Below are positions 25,201-35,341 of a stretch of 35,423 bases of DNA, piece after piece. How positions within the stretch are numbered: the stretch's first letter is position 1; each line of letters opens with the position of its first letter. Source of the DNA: Seison nebaliae. Its lineage: Eukaryota; Rotifera; Pararotatoria; Seisonacea; Seisonidae. Location: positions 1-35,423 of the forward strand of contig JALJEE010000326.1 of assembly GCA_023231475.1 (NCBI GenBank), written 5' to 3'. Under the pieces are notes generated by a model. The model saw nothing but the letters and a program-made list of their open reading frames with translations, was not told where the DNA came from and did not search any database. The translations under genes and the position numbers were made by a program.

Positions 25201-28200
25201 AAATTCTAAAAGATGTCACTAAAGGGAATTGTATTTATGCTGAATTCTCCAGAAATATTTCGACGATTATTCTCCATTCGATCCATTGTGATAGAAAGGT
25301 ATCGAAATCGATGAATAATATTTGTTTACAACAACCAAAAAAGCATTTGAATAACTTCGTGAAAAATTTAATCGAATCACATAAAACGGAAAAAGAATCA
25401 GAGAAGAAAAACGGAACATGTTTCACCGATTGGCATCGAATAGGAAATGGTTGTTATTATGTTAGTTTCGATGTTTATTTTCAAATTTCTCATATTTCAA
25501 TTTAAAAAAGTTAATAAAAGAAAAATTGGATTGGGGAGAAGCAAGAAAATTATGTTCAGAACATTCTCTTGATGGCAATGAAGATTTAGCGTGGTTCAAT
25601 TCGAGACAAGAAGAGAATAAAATTTTAAAATATTTTATACAAAAATTTTTGACTGGTGAGACGACAACGTCGTTATGGATCGGATTAATTAAACGTACGG
25701 GAAATCGAGGTTTCCGTTGGCTACGACCATTCCTCCCTATGAAATATGTTCGAACCATCAAATCGAGAAGTGAACATGGTTCTTCGTGTATCGCTTCGAC
25801 GGTTGGAAGATTCAGTAAATATTGGTCGAACTTTTATTGCACGACACCTCATTATGGATTGTGTCGGGGAGATTTGATCGAAGGAAATCTCACATCGAAA
25901 ATTAAAGAACGAAATAAAAAAAAGAAATTTTCAAATATCGCAGGTTGAAAATTATTAATTATTATTATAATTTATCATTAATAATCTCTGTTGTATATGT
26001 TGGTAGGAACTTTATGTAAAAATCTAATCGATCGTCATGATGCCAAAAGTACTTATTTACCTTTAACGGATAAATGTCTTTATTATTTACCTGCGTCAAC
26101 ACTATCACAAAATGATTTGAAATCTGTGAAGACTTTGGGACAATTGAATGAAAAGATTTGTCGATCATTACATGCCTTCACTGATATTGTATCGATTCAA
26201 TCTGAGGCGGAAAATCGATTTATTTATGAATTCGTTAAATATTTTTTTTGAGTTTTCAAAATCTCTAAGATCTTCTCAGGCTAATGGAGCGAAAGGACTT
26301 GATGAAACGAATTGTGTCCATATCGGATTGCAATTAAGTAAGAATTCGTGGATTGATGGTACTGGATTGACTTATTCGAATATTTATATACGATCCAAAT
26401 TCCAACATTATACCATGAAATTGAAGAACGGTCTTTGGGAATTCATTTATAAATGGCCAACAACTAAATGTGGATATGTTTGTCAAATTCCTCTATATAT
26501 TCTTCAGGATCACATCAAATTACGAGTGACGTCAAAAGCTTTATTGAATGAAATGGTACTTCAACCAACATTCGATAAGTATTTGAAACAGAAACAACTT
26601 TGGGAAATTACGAAGAACGGAATGAGAAAAGAATTTAAAAAATATATTCCTGATTCCGATTGGCAATGGGAGAATAGTGAATTATTGAAACGGACAGTCA
26701 GACTTGTCAATTCCATCTCCATTTCCACATTCACTAAATTATTGGCAGCGAAAAATAATTCGCTAATTATTCCGTCGTTAAGTAAAAGTTTCAATTGTCC
26801 CGTTTCTACCGACTCTTTTGGTTATCATTCGTTTTTGTTTCTCATGTGTAATATAAGAAATTGTTAGATGGAAATTGCTATTTTACTTCATCATCATCCA
26901 AATGTCAACAATTCTCCAGTGAAGGAGCTCGAATTGCCAATATCTGGTCAAGATATGAAGCAAGTTTATTATAATAATTTACTTGTAAACTTATTTAATT
27001 TATTCGCAGATTATATTCATCTTTTATCGGCGTTATTAGGATATGATTTAATCGTCAGTTCTCATCCAACATTTGAAGTTATTTTTCTTTTGTTCATTAA
27101 ATGTAATTAAAAACAAATTTTAATAAATAATTCAACAAATTAGTTGACCAATTCAACGAAAATGGAAACCATAAACAAAACCATCATTATGGGACAGGAA
27201 CAGGTTCGACGAATAAATGGCAAACAATTCTCTTCAGCTAAATATCTTTGTTCTTATTCTCAAGGTTATTATTATTCTTTTGTATTCTAATCTCAAATAA
27301 TGTTAATTTCATTCAAATAATTATTAGATAATATTCATGAAATAACATTTTGCCTGATGAAACAAGATGCTAAAATTGAATGTTCAAATTCTAATACATT
27401 TATTCAAATCATCAAATCATTCATTAGTACATCGAATAAAGGATTTACGAATTGTGGTTAGAATTTGAGTAGTAATCGCTTGAAATTTAATTAAACTTCT
27501 AAAGGACATATCGATGAAGGAGTAGATTATAAAAATACTTCATTCATCGATACGACATCGTTAGTGGAGCAAGTATGTAACGGAAGAAACGATTGTCCAA
27601 TTGAAACGAATAACTTTATAAAAATTTTGGAAAGAAACATAAGTTCTATTTAGAATTGTATATTTCTTATTTTTCAAATTTCTTCTCGGTAGATTCGACG
27701 TCCAATATCATTCATTATCTTTATACGGTTACCATTCTATATCAATGTCAATCGAAGCAATTTGCAATGCCGAACGATATCGAACTTCAATCATCCAACA
27801 GTGACTTGCTGGGTCGAAGTTATCGAAAGAAATTGAAAGAATGTCGAATTCCACAACGTTTCCAATACAATGGAAAAGTTTATAATACCAACTACTGTAT
27901 CAGTACGATGGAGAAGGGAAAACAATGGCCAAATGTCCTCAATTACTATCTGACACACATCAACATTTATTCACCTTTAGACACATGTCAATTAGTTAAT
28001 TGATTCTTTGAAACTTTAAATTAATTTTAAATTTCATTTATCAGATGGGTAACGAGACGAAAATGGGCAAATGTGTTTATGCCACTTCCAGTTTTAATTT
28101 TAAAATTTAAATTTCTTTATTTTTATTAATTTCCCAGTTGATTATTCGAATGAGAAAGGTGACAGATGTAAAGCAGGATATTATCGTTATGGAATGACGA

Positions 28201-29778
28201 ATTGTTTATCGTTCAAAATTGAACCGAACAATTATGCAAATGCAGAAGCGATTTGTAAGAAGGATAATGCTCATTTAGTGATAATAGACTCGATTGGAAT
28301 CATTCAATTTATTACGAGTATTTATCATAATTTCAAATTTTTATCATCCCCAAATATTCAGAAAGCACAACAACAAGTCGTTTGGATTGGAGCATCTTTA
28401 CCGAAAGCTGTTTGTTTCCTTAATTTCCATTGGATTTCCAAATTTAAATTTCATACAAATTCATAGACGAAAACCATCAAATCTTTCATTAATGATACTA
28501 GATGGAGTGATGGTATCATATCGAAAGAAAGACAATATTTTCTTTTTGAAAATAGTTTATATTTCCAATATCTGGTTCTGAAGATGCAACATCTGATTAG
28601 TAAGAATGCCACATCGAATGATTATTTACATTCAACTTTACCGTTGAATATTCCAAATTTGGGATGGGTTCTCATCGTTCGAAGTTCGGCAAAGAAGAAA
28701 TATAAAGAGAAAATTGATCAGTTCTATATTGAAAATAAGTTACTGGGACGAGTGATCGTTCATAATCGTGCAAATTCCCTCCCGTTCATTTGTTCTTATA
28801 AAATAAATGAGAATAAAAGTTTCAAATTTGCTCCCATTATTTCATATTTCTCATTCACTTTTTTATAGAATTGAAACCTCAAATATTCTGTCTAGATGAA
28901 ATTTATCCTAACAAATGTCTTTATGTCTACAAGAAAAGTGTTAGACATAAAAAAGCTGATAAATTTTGTCGAGAAAACGGATATACTTTAGTATCTGAAG
29001 ATTTGTTGTATCAAATGGGATCTATATTACAAAATTCTTCTTTACCGAAAAATGCCAAGATCTGGACGGAAAGAGGTTTTATTTTTTTCGAGTAAAATTA
29101 TTTGAATTTTATTATATTATTTTAGTTAATCGGAAATGTTTTTATTATTCGATGAAATCATATGAGGTCGTTGGAAGTTTCTGTTATAGTCGAATGAAAT
29201 ATGTGGGATGTATGAGAGAAGAATTACCTGAAGAAGATTATACAATCCAACGGAAACTTTATACACAGATACAGGAATGGAAAAAGTGGCCGAATGACGA
29301 AGAAACGACAGTTTCACCCACAACTATAATTAATTCATTAGAGAATAATGAAGAATTTACGAATGATGATAATGGAGATGAACAATTCGAAAAATTGCAA
29401 TCCGATGAAACTAATTCGCAAAGAAAAAGAAAACCGAATGTATATTATGTAATTGCTATTTTTGCAATTTCTATTATTTTGACAGTTCTATTAATATTCA
29501 TCGTGACAATTAGGAAGAAATACAATCGTTCATCACATAATGAGAATTTTCCAAGATTCTTTTATGATGAAATCATTGGCATTCTAACCAAATCAGATGG
29601 AAATAATTCTCATTTCAATCTAATATCTGCTCCCTCATTAATAAGAAATCCAATTTACTCTCGATTGAATAGTAATAAAGAAAGAAATATTTCGGAAGAA
29701 GTCGAAGCCGAAAATGTTTTGGATGATGTGATGAATTCGATTAAAAAGAATAACAACATTCACCAATCAGACAGTTAA
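22217..29778 (+). CDS. Mannose-receptor-like multi-CTLD membrane protein with SUEL domain
   Basis: One 27-exon gene, 2029 residues, all phases consistent. Exons: 22217-22316, 22371-22678, 22731-22852, 22902-23165, 23221-23305, 23362-23428, 23495-23615, 23738-23751, 23821-24243, 24287-24372, 24425-24562, 24640-24759, 24804-25460, 25511-25943, 26007-26233, 26280-26820, 26868-26963, 27010-27077, 27144-27264, 27328-27456, 27505-27642, 27693-27994, 28045-28090, 28138-28409, 28467-28818, 28869-29075, 29126-29778. Signal peptide MRILLFFLYFFHFRLISA. About eight or nine C-type-lectin-like domains (e.g. GTCYTF..GWKDASKYC..SLWIGL-type cores, WVNGECSLKAPFICQY, TRWSDG, LPFICSYK), FNII-like units near 372-405 and 1475-1535, a SUEL/Gal-lectin-like domain near 1332-1445 (CNGRNDCPI), one helix near 1917-1941, and a tail with NPIYSRL. 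The layout recalls MRC1/MRC2/DEC-205. Canonical sugar-binding EPN/QPD-WND pairs are not seen. Least certain joins: the 14-bp exon 8 and exon 12/13. Confidence 0.8.
27328..27762 (+). other. SUEL/Gal-lectin-like domain inside the receptor gene
   Basis: Exons 20-22 encode a module with the spacing of rhamnose-binding SUEL lectins: an early cysteine (EITFCLMKQD), Cys in KIECSN, a hydrophobic strand FIQIIKSFIST, Cys in FTNCG, the hallmark CNGRNDCPI (family form CxGKxxCxV), and a final strand ending YTVTILYQC (family form KYLxVxYxC). It starts right after a CTLD that ends KYLCSYSQ and is followed by an FNII-like unit. The call rests on motif order and spacing, not on a profile search. Confidence 0.6.
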
Positions 29779-29931
29779 CCGAAATAAATATTTTTGTAAT
29801 TTTAATTTTCCTTTTTATTCCCAAACAGTGAAATGTTAAAATTTCATTTTAAATTAATTCAATTAATAAAAATTATCATAATCTCATAAAGTATAACGGT
29901 TTTTCCCATTAAAAGTTCAGCAAACAATGAA

Positions 29932-30403
29932 TCATTTTTTCGGAAATTCACTCAATCCTGAAAAATTTTTTAATAGATAATATATCATATATATAATCAT
30001 ATTATTATTAACCACGGTAACACAACCCCGACTTGATTCTGTCATGTCGACAAATCAGCATCTGAAGAAGATAAGTCGACCAACTCTATAATAGAACAAT
30101 AAATTCGAGAAAAAAATTAAAGAAAAATTAAACTTCGAAGAAACCATCGAATTTGGCTGTCCAATATTCCCGAAGACGATCGACTGTCGTTCTTATAAAT
30201 AGCGTTCCAACTTTTGGTTTTGTCTATAAGGTTTGAAGAATGATATTATTCACGATAAAATTCAACCAATACCACTTCTAACTTTGCAAATGAGTCCTAA
30301 ATTTAAAAGAAAAATGTTTTAAAAAGTTGATATACTTTAAATGATATTAACCACAGGAACACTCAGAGGAGGTGAACTCCGAGTCCACTCGATAAACGAC
30401 CTT
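29932..30403 (-). CDS. Probable small spliced gene, partial at 5' side, family unknown
   Basis: Found only by reading exons and splice sites on the minus strand. Exons 30403-30352, 30296-30283, 30223-30134, 30061-30013 and 29957-29932 join in phase across short GT-AG introns. The exons are distinctly less AT-rich than their flanks. The product ends in a TGA at 29934-29932. It includes KVVYRVDSEFTSSECSCG, GLICK, GTLFIRTTVDRLREYWTAKF and MLICRHDRIKSGLCYRG. Exons one and four share length, TTCAG and G-GTTAAT borders, and a similar R-x-D ... C pattern, suggesting exon duplication. If the 90-bp exon is not spliced, the protein stops at 30128 instead. Upstream exons are expected: an open stretch at about 30600-30665 and another at 30510-30560 are candidates, and a TATA-like box lies near 30815-30825. 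I do not recognise the family. Confidence 0.4.
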
Positions 30404-31525
30404 CTGAAATTTCAAATTAATTAATTTTGTTTTTCATATCACTCATATGTTCACTCGTTTCAAAATGATGATTGTTGAATGATTTGAATTTAGATTAGAA
30501 TTAAACTAACTCAGCACCACCGTCTTCACCTTCTTACTCATCATCTTTACCAACCTTTTAATTTGAAACATAAATGAATTATTATTAAAGAATTGAAAAA
30601 ACTTTTTGCCATCTGGCCCCTATACGGAATTTTTTCTCGATTCGTTTTCGGATTATTTCGATATTCCATCTTATTCTATCAAAATCAACAGAATAGAATT
30701 ATAGTAAGATTAGAAAATGAAGAAATTCGAAACTAATAATTTGTCAACAATTTACAAAAAAATATAAAACATTGAAAATGCTTAGGATAAGTAAACTGTT
30801 CTATTTACACTATTGACTTCTTATATATATAAAAATTCATCTCTTATTGTTTAATTTTAATCTAATGCCACGTTTCAAAAAGCGCACAAATTAGTTTCAC
30901 GGTTAATTTTTTTATAACTGACAAAGTGGATGACGTCAACAATCTCACTTCTATGCATAAATGAATCACGATTCGTTTTCCTCACCATATATATTTATAT
31001 TGTCATATCTTATATATATTTATAATATATATATAATAAATAGATTTTTCTCCTTCAAAGTTGGATCGAGTTCATTTCCTATCGTTATTATTTTGAGAAT
31101 ATTTTTTTGAAGATATGATATAGAGTTACGAATGAATTTAAAATTATATTAAAGTTCTTAGGGACAAAAATTATCATTGTCACATATAGAATAACGTTCG
31201 TCATTGCAAAAGGATTATGAATCTCTATTATTATATATATATAATTATGTTCACCATATACAATCATAATTCATATAATACAAGATCAAAGTTAAGAAGT
31301 AATTTTGGGTTCATTTTAAAAAATTTAATAAGAATATAATTTTTTGGAAAAGAATGATGAAATTTAAAAACATTGGACGATTATGTAAAAAGAAAGAATG
31401 TCAAGGCTATATAGGAGTAAGCCATAATGGTTGGGAAAAAATATGTTTCTAATCCGAATGTTCAAGTCAGTTTTTCTGTAGAAATAAATGAAAATATTAT
31501 GTTTTATAAAAAGTAATTAAAGAGA
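30404..31525. other. AT-rich region, candidate 5' exons of the small minus-strand gene
   Basis: The left part holds less AT-rich islands near 30510-30560 and 30600-30665 that probably belong to the small minus-strand gene, whose first exons I could not join in phase. The right part is plain AT-rich sequence with TATATA microsatellites near 31003-31040 and 31232-31244. A 32-codon plus-strand frame at 31354-31452 contains three cysteines (LCKKKECQGYIG) but no recognised family or splice partners. Confidence 0.4.
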
Positions 31526-31893
31526 TCAAATAAAACTTATGCATGTTAATGGAAAATCAACGGACAACGGTTCCCAAATTCCTGTATGGTTTGCACAAAT
31601 ATATTTTACAGTATCGTCATCCGTTTCTTTAAATGTATATCCATCCAAACACTGATATTCAATGTAACTTCCACTTTCACCGTATTCTTTACCTTTACCA
31701 GTTTCTCCTTTAAAATTAGGCCGAATAGCTGTACGGGAATCTATCATTAAATATGTTTCTGGAACTTTCTGACATGTAACTATTCCAGGATAAAATAAGA
31801 TATAATATTTCAAAAGATTTTCTTTAAATTGAAACCTATTTGGCTGAACGAACAATGACACATACCGAAAAAGACCAAAAGTAGAAAGAACAT
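31526..31893 (-). CDS. Small secreted single-CCP (sushi) protein
   Basis: Two exons: 31893-31866 and 31779-31526, with an 86-bp GT-AG intron (donor GTATGT), giving 93 residues. The tiny first exon supplies the signal peptide MFFLLLVFF, completed by VTC across the junction. The mature part has four cysteines in the CCP pattern: CQKVPE, then SYIEYQCLDGYTF, VKYICANHTGIW and a final Cys in PLTCISFI. The Y-x-C-x-x-G-Y and C-x(4)-G-x-W spacings are typical of complement control/sushi modules. One NHT sequon lies in the module. It would be a secreted single-domain protein that binds another protein, but the partner is unknown. It is transcribed away from the WD40 gene. Confidence 0.75.
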
Positions 31894-32428
31894 TTTCAAT
31901 ATTTCATCAAATTTTTTAGTGTCAATTTATAGTATTAATTCAGATATTCATCTATTAATTAATTACATTTGCTACTCGAATATTTTAAAAACTAATTGGT
32001 AATTTTTCATATATTTTTGTTTACCCATATCATGTAATAAATACTTATGTATAATGACGTTCCTTAAAAATGTACAAACGAACAAAAAAACAAATTGACT
32101 AACCCACTTCAGAAAAACATTTGACAACTATAGAACATAATTAACATTTTATACACATTTTCCTAACTATCATTAACTGTTGCTGGAAGTGAAAAATATG
32201 ATGAAGAAAAATTTATTTAAATTTCCTTATAATAAAAATAGATGAAAATTTTTTAATAGAAGTTGATAGTGAAAACGGTGAGAAAATTAAACATGAGAAA
32301 TGATATTGAAAATCAAAAAGGCAACTAAATTTAGTAAAGATTGTGGGAATGATGATGAATTGTTTGGGGTTATAAATTTGAATTTTGAACTTCTTAAAAT
32401 TCTGGCCAAAGTTTAATAATTTTGGAAG
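31894..32428. other. Divergent promoter region, CCP gene and WD40 gene
   Basis: AT-rich 535 bp with no coding signal on either strand. The flanking genes point outward, so both promoters must lie here. No clear repeat, tRNA or TATA position is evident. Confidence 0.45.
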
Positions 32429-34791
32429 ATGATGACGGAGACGTCAAACTTGAACGATGTGTTTCTGATGAATCCTTTCGAGATCATCATCTCGATATCA
32501 TTTCTTCTCATTATTTTCATTATATTCACTGAATTATTTCGGCTCTACATCATAAGAGGATTCGATTTGAGGAAAGCGACTAATAAAGTTTATTTATTGG
32601 GTGACACTGATAATTTGCCGGTCTATCAAGTCAATACCTTCTTCAATGGTCAAATTATTTTATCAGGAGGTGGTGGAAAATCAAAAACGGGAGTACCCAA
32701 TTTTATTGTTGGTAAATAAATTGTTTCATTTGAAACTGTAAACGAACATATTTCAGGATTATCGATTGTTCTCCACGAAATTAAGCGAGCAAATTTATGA
32801 AAAAGATGACACGATCGATGGTGGAGATCGAGCGGTAATTGAGAAGGTCGGCCAAATCGGTCTTCATTCTCGATTGAGATTCCTCATGGACGATTCGATA
32901 ATGTTGGCGAAAGTGATTGTGAGAGCGAACAGAGATTCATTAGATCTCTATTATTTTGGTATTTGTGGAACACAATTGATCGTGTTACGTGGCGAATGTT
33001 TATCTGATTTCAGTTTAGTAGAAATTTTCATTTTAAAAGAAGTTTTCTAAATAAAATCTCACTTTTCCATCGTTTTTAAATTTCTTCATTTCTTTCATTA
33101 TTTTCAAATTTCTTTATTTTTTTCCATCATTTTCAAATTTCTTTATTTTTCCACCTTTTTCCATCATTTTCAAATTTCTTTATTTTTCCACTTTTTCCAT
33201 CATTTTTAAATTTCTTTATTTTTTCATCTTTTTCAAATATCCTTTTTTTCCTTATTTAATTCTAGCGTTTGATGAACTCGCTCAAGTGATTGCGTATGAT
33301 GTGATGCCAATGAAAATTCAGAAGAAATTGAAAAAATTCGATAAAGTGATGAAAAGTGGAGATATCGATTCGTATATTAAGTTGGGCACTCCACCATCTT
33401 TCGAAGTGACAGCATTGTGTATTGATGCGAAAAATCGAGTGATAATTATTGCAGATCAATTGGGAAATATTCATATTTTGAGTGTTCAATCTCTTTCTAT
33501 TCTCTCCAAATTAACTGTTCTCCATTGACAGATGAGATTTTATGATGATGATGAAGATTATCCGTTGATGTTGAAAGTGATTCAATTATTAGATATGAAA
33601 CATTCGATTGTACAAATTGAAAAGAATGATATTGATGGTACAGTTAATATTTCATTTAATTATCAATTTAAAATGTTTATTTTCAGTATTTCATCGTACA
33701 AGATGGACATCTAAAGAAAACATCATTCGATAATGATAATGATGTTGTGGATTGTCCAATGAAAGAGATTGATATGAAAGTATTTAAATGGAGGAAATTA
33801 TCGTTAAAAATTTTAATTAAAATAATTAATAAATATTTAAAAATTTGAAATATTCAGACGATGGATAGCTCCACATTTTATTGAGGAGAATGAGAAACCG
33901 AGTGATGAATTAAACAGAAAAATTAGAAATGCTAATCGAAATGACGGTGATTGGCGTTGTCTCCGAATGAGACAAATAAATGAATTTTCGCCTAAATCAT
34001 ATTTGTTCGGTGGATTGGTTGGTCGACGAATTCGTTCATCGAAAGATTACAGAGAATTTTTATTCTTTACAAATGATGGAATTAAATTTCATAAATTAGA
34101 AATTAATTCGAAACGTCATGATCGTTCGGCGACCGAACTTCAACTTCATCACAATTATGCAGTTATCGGATTTAGTGATGGGAATATTGATGTGTGGGAT
34201 TTGACGAGAAGAGAAATAATTTCAACGGAAAATACTCATCAATCCATGATAACGGCAATTACCCCATTTAAAAATAATGAAAATTGGTGTGATATTGAAA
34301 TATCGAATACTTGTGAATGGCAACAATTCGCTCCAAAGAACGAAGAAGATGAACCATTTTTATTCATTTCTGTTGATCAATCACAACAATTATATCTCAC
34401 TTCTGTCAAATCGTCACGACCTGGAAGATTTTATTATTATCTAATTTCTTTCCTTTTTTTCATATTCTTATTTCTCGTTTTCAATGTACCTGAAGGATGG
34501 AATTCATTTTCACTCACCACTTGGACACAATCCAATTCGTTACTCAAACTCTATTTATCATACGAAGAACAATATCGAACGATGTTAATGAAAGAATTAT
34601 TTAGTAATCATATCGTCAAACATCTCTTCCAACCCGTCACTATACAACCAACATTTCTTGGAAGGAATTATGGAAATGAAATAGAAATGGAATTGTTCGG
34701 AATCGGAATGAAATATGCATCTACTCTCTATCGTGATATGGTTTATATCAATGGATTATGGTACAGTTTACAAGCGCAAGAATCCTTATGA
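32429..34791 (+). CDS. WD40-like membrane protein with a Sec12/PREB-like glycine motif
   Basis: Six exons in phase: 32429-32707, 32757-32997 (or to 33012), 33266-33483, 33532-33642, 33687-33802, 33858-34791; 632 or 637 residues. The N-terminal region has a membrane helix (IIISISFLLIIFIIFTELF). It is followed by LSGGGGKSKTGVPN, close to the GGGGxxxxGIPN/KTGIKN signature of Sec12 and PREB, the ER exchange factors for Sar1. Two WD40-like blades are legible: FEVTALCIDAKNRVIIIADQ and YAVIGFSDGNIDVWDLTRRE. A second hydrophobic run (YYYLISFLFFIFLFLVFNV) lies about 100 residues from the C-terminus, where Sec12/PREB have their only anchor. The N-terminal helix does not fit that family, so identity is tentative. 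Intron 2 is long for this locus and filled by a minisatellite. Confidence 0.65.
33060..33245 (+). repeat. Pyrimidine-rich 36-37-bp minisatellite in intron 2 of the WD40 gene
   Basis: About five imperfect tandem units of the form TTTCCATCATTTTCAAATTT followed by a CTTTATTTTTCC tract. CCATCAT cores at 33124, 33161 and 33197 give a period of 36-37 bp. The array makes this intron about four times longer than its neighbours and merges into the polypyrimidine tract before the acceptor. Confidence 0.85.
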
Positions 34792-35341
34792 AAATTCTTC
34801 CGCCCAAAAAATCCCTTTTCATTATTTGTTCGTCTCTTTTATTTTGAAGATTATTGAAACGATTGAAAGAAATCATCTGAACGTTACTTTAATTTTAATT
34901 AAATTTAAATTGAGTTTTAATAAAATTAAAATTAAAATTTTGATAAAATTAAATTTAAAATTTTGATTAAATTAAATTTAAAATTTTGATAAAATTAAAA
35001 TTAAAATTTTGATAAAATTAAATTTAAAATTTTGATTAAATTAAAATTGAAATTTTGATAAAATTAAAATTAAATTTTTGATAAAATTAAAATTAAAACT
35101 TTGATAATTTTTCATATTTATAAAATTTATAGTATAAAAAATAAAAATAAAATTCGAGAAATATTTAATCGAAATTTACAAATTGTAAATTACAATGATT
35201 TTATATTCCATAAAAAAACGTCTAAAATTTCAATATTATTAATTAATATTTATTCGAAATTTTGGAAAAAAGTGCGCCTTAAAAAAAAAAAAAAAATTTT
35301 TTTTACGTTCGATTTCTCGTTATAACACGTCACTACTGAAG
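34792..35341. other. Intergenic AT-rich region with minisatellite and A/T junction
   Basis: Holds the 3' end of the WD40 gene, the 23-bp tandem array listed separately, plain AT-rich sequence, and near 35280-35303 a run of about 15 A directly followed by about 9 T. No coding signal is seen; small open frames at 34715-34966 and 35101-35325 are low-complexity Lys/Asn/Ile-rich and not gene-like. Confidence 0.55.
34915..35104 (+). repeat. 23-bp A/T-only-like minisatellite, about eight copies
   Basis: Tandem units of TTTTGATAAAATTAAATTTA plus AAA, with T/A substitutions at two positions (GATAAA or GATTAA; AAATTTAAA or AAAATTAAA). The single G per unit marks the 23-bp period. The unit is nearly self-complementary, so the array can fold back. 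It begins about 120 bp after the stop of the WD40 gene and may overlap its 3' UTR. Confidence 0.9.

Noticed and set aside
24816-25505. A separate gene starting at the ATG near 24816
   Set aside because: There is no signal peptide of its own, the previous CTLD would end without a membrane anchor, and an in-phase 44-bp intron joins it to the upstream exon. This join remains one of the weaker ones.
26868-27110. Eighty-codon frame directly after a stop, suggesting a second small gene in the receptor locus
   Set aside because: The same DNA in another frame gives a good CTLD segment (GNCYFTSSSSKCQQF) bounded by proper splice sites and in phase with exons on both sides.
31354-31452. Thirty-two-codon frame with three cysteines
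   Set aside because: It has no signal peptide, no supported splice partners and no family match; it is too short to call a gene.
32429-34791. SCAP-like identity for the WD40 membrane protein
   Set aside because: SCAP has eight membrane helices before its WD40 region; here there is only one, and the blade sequences do not match.
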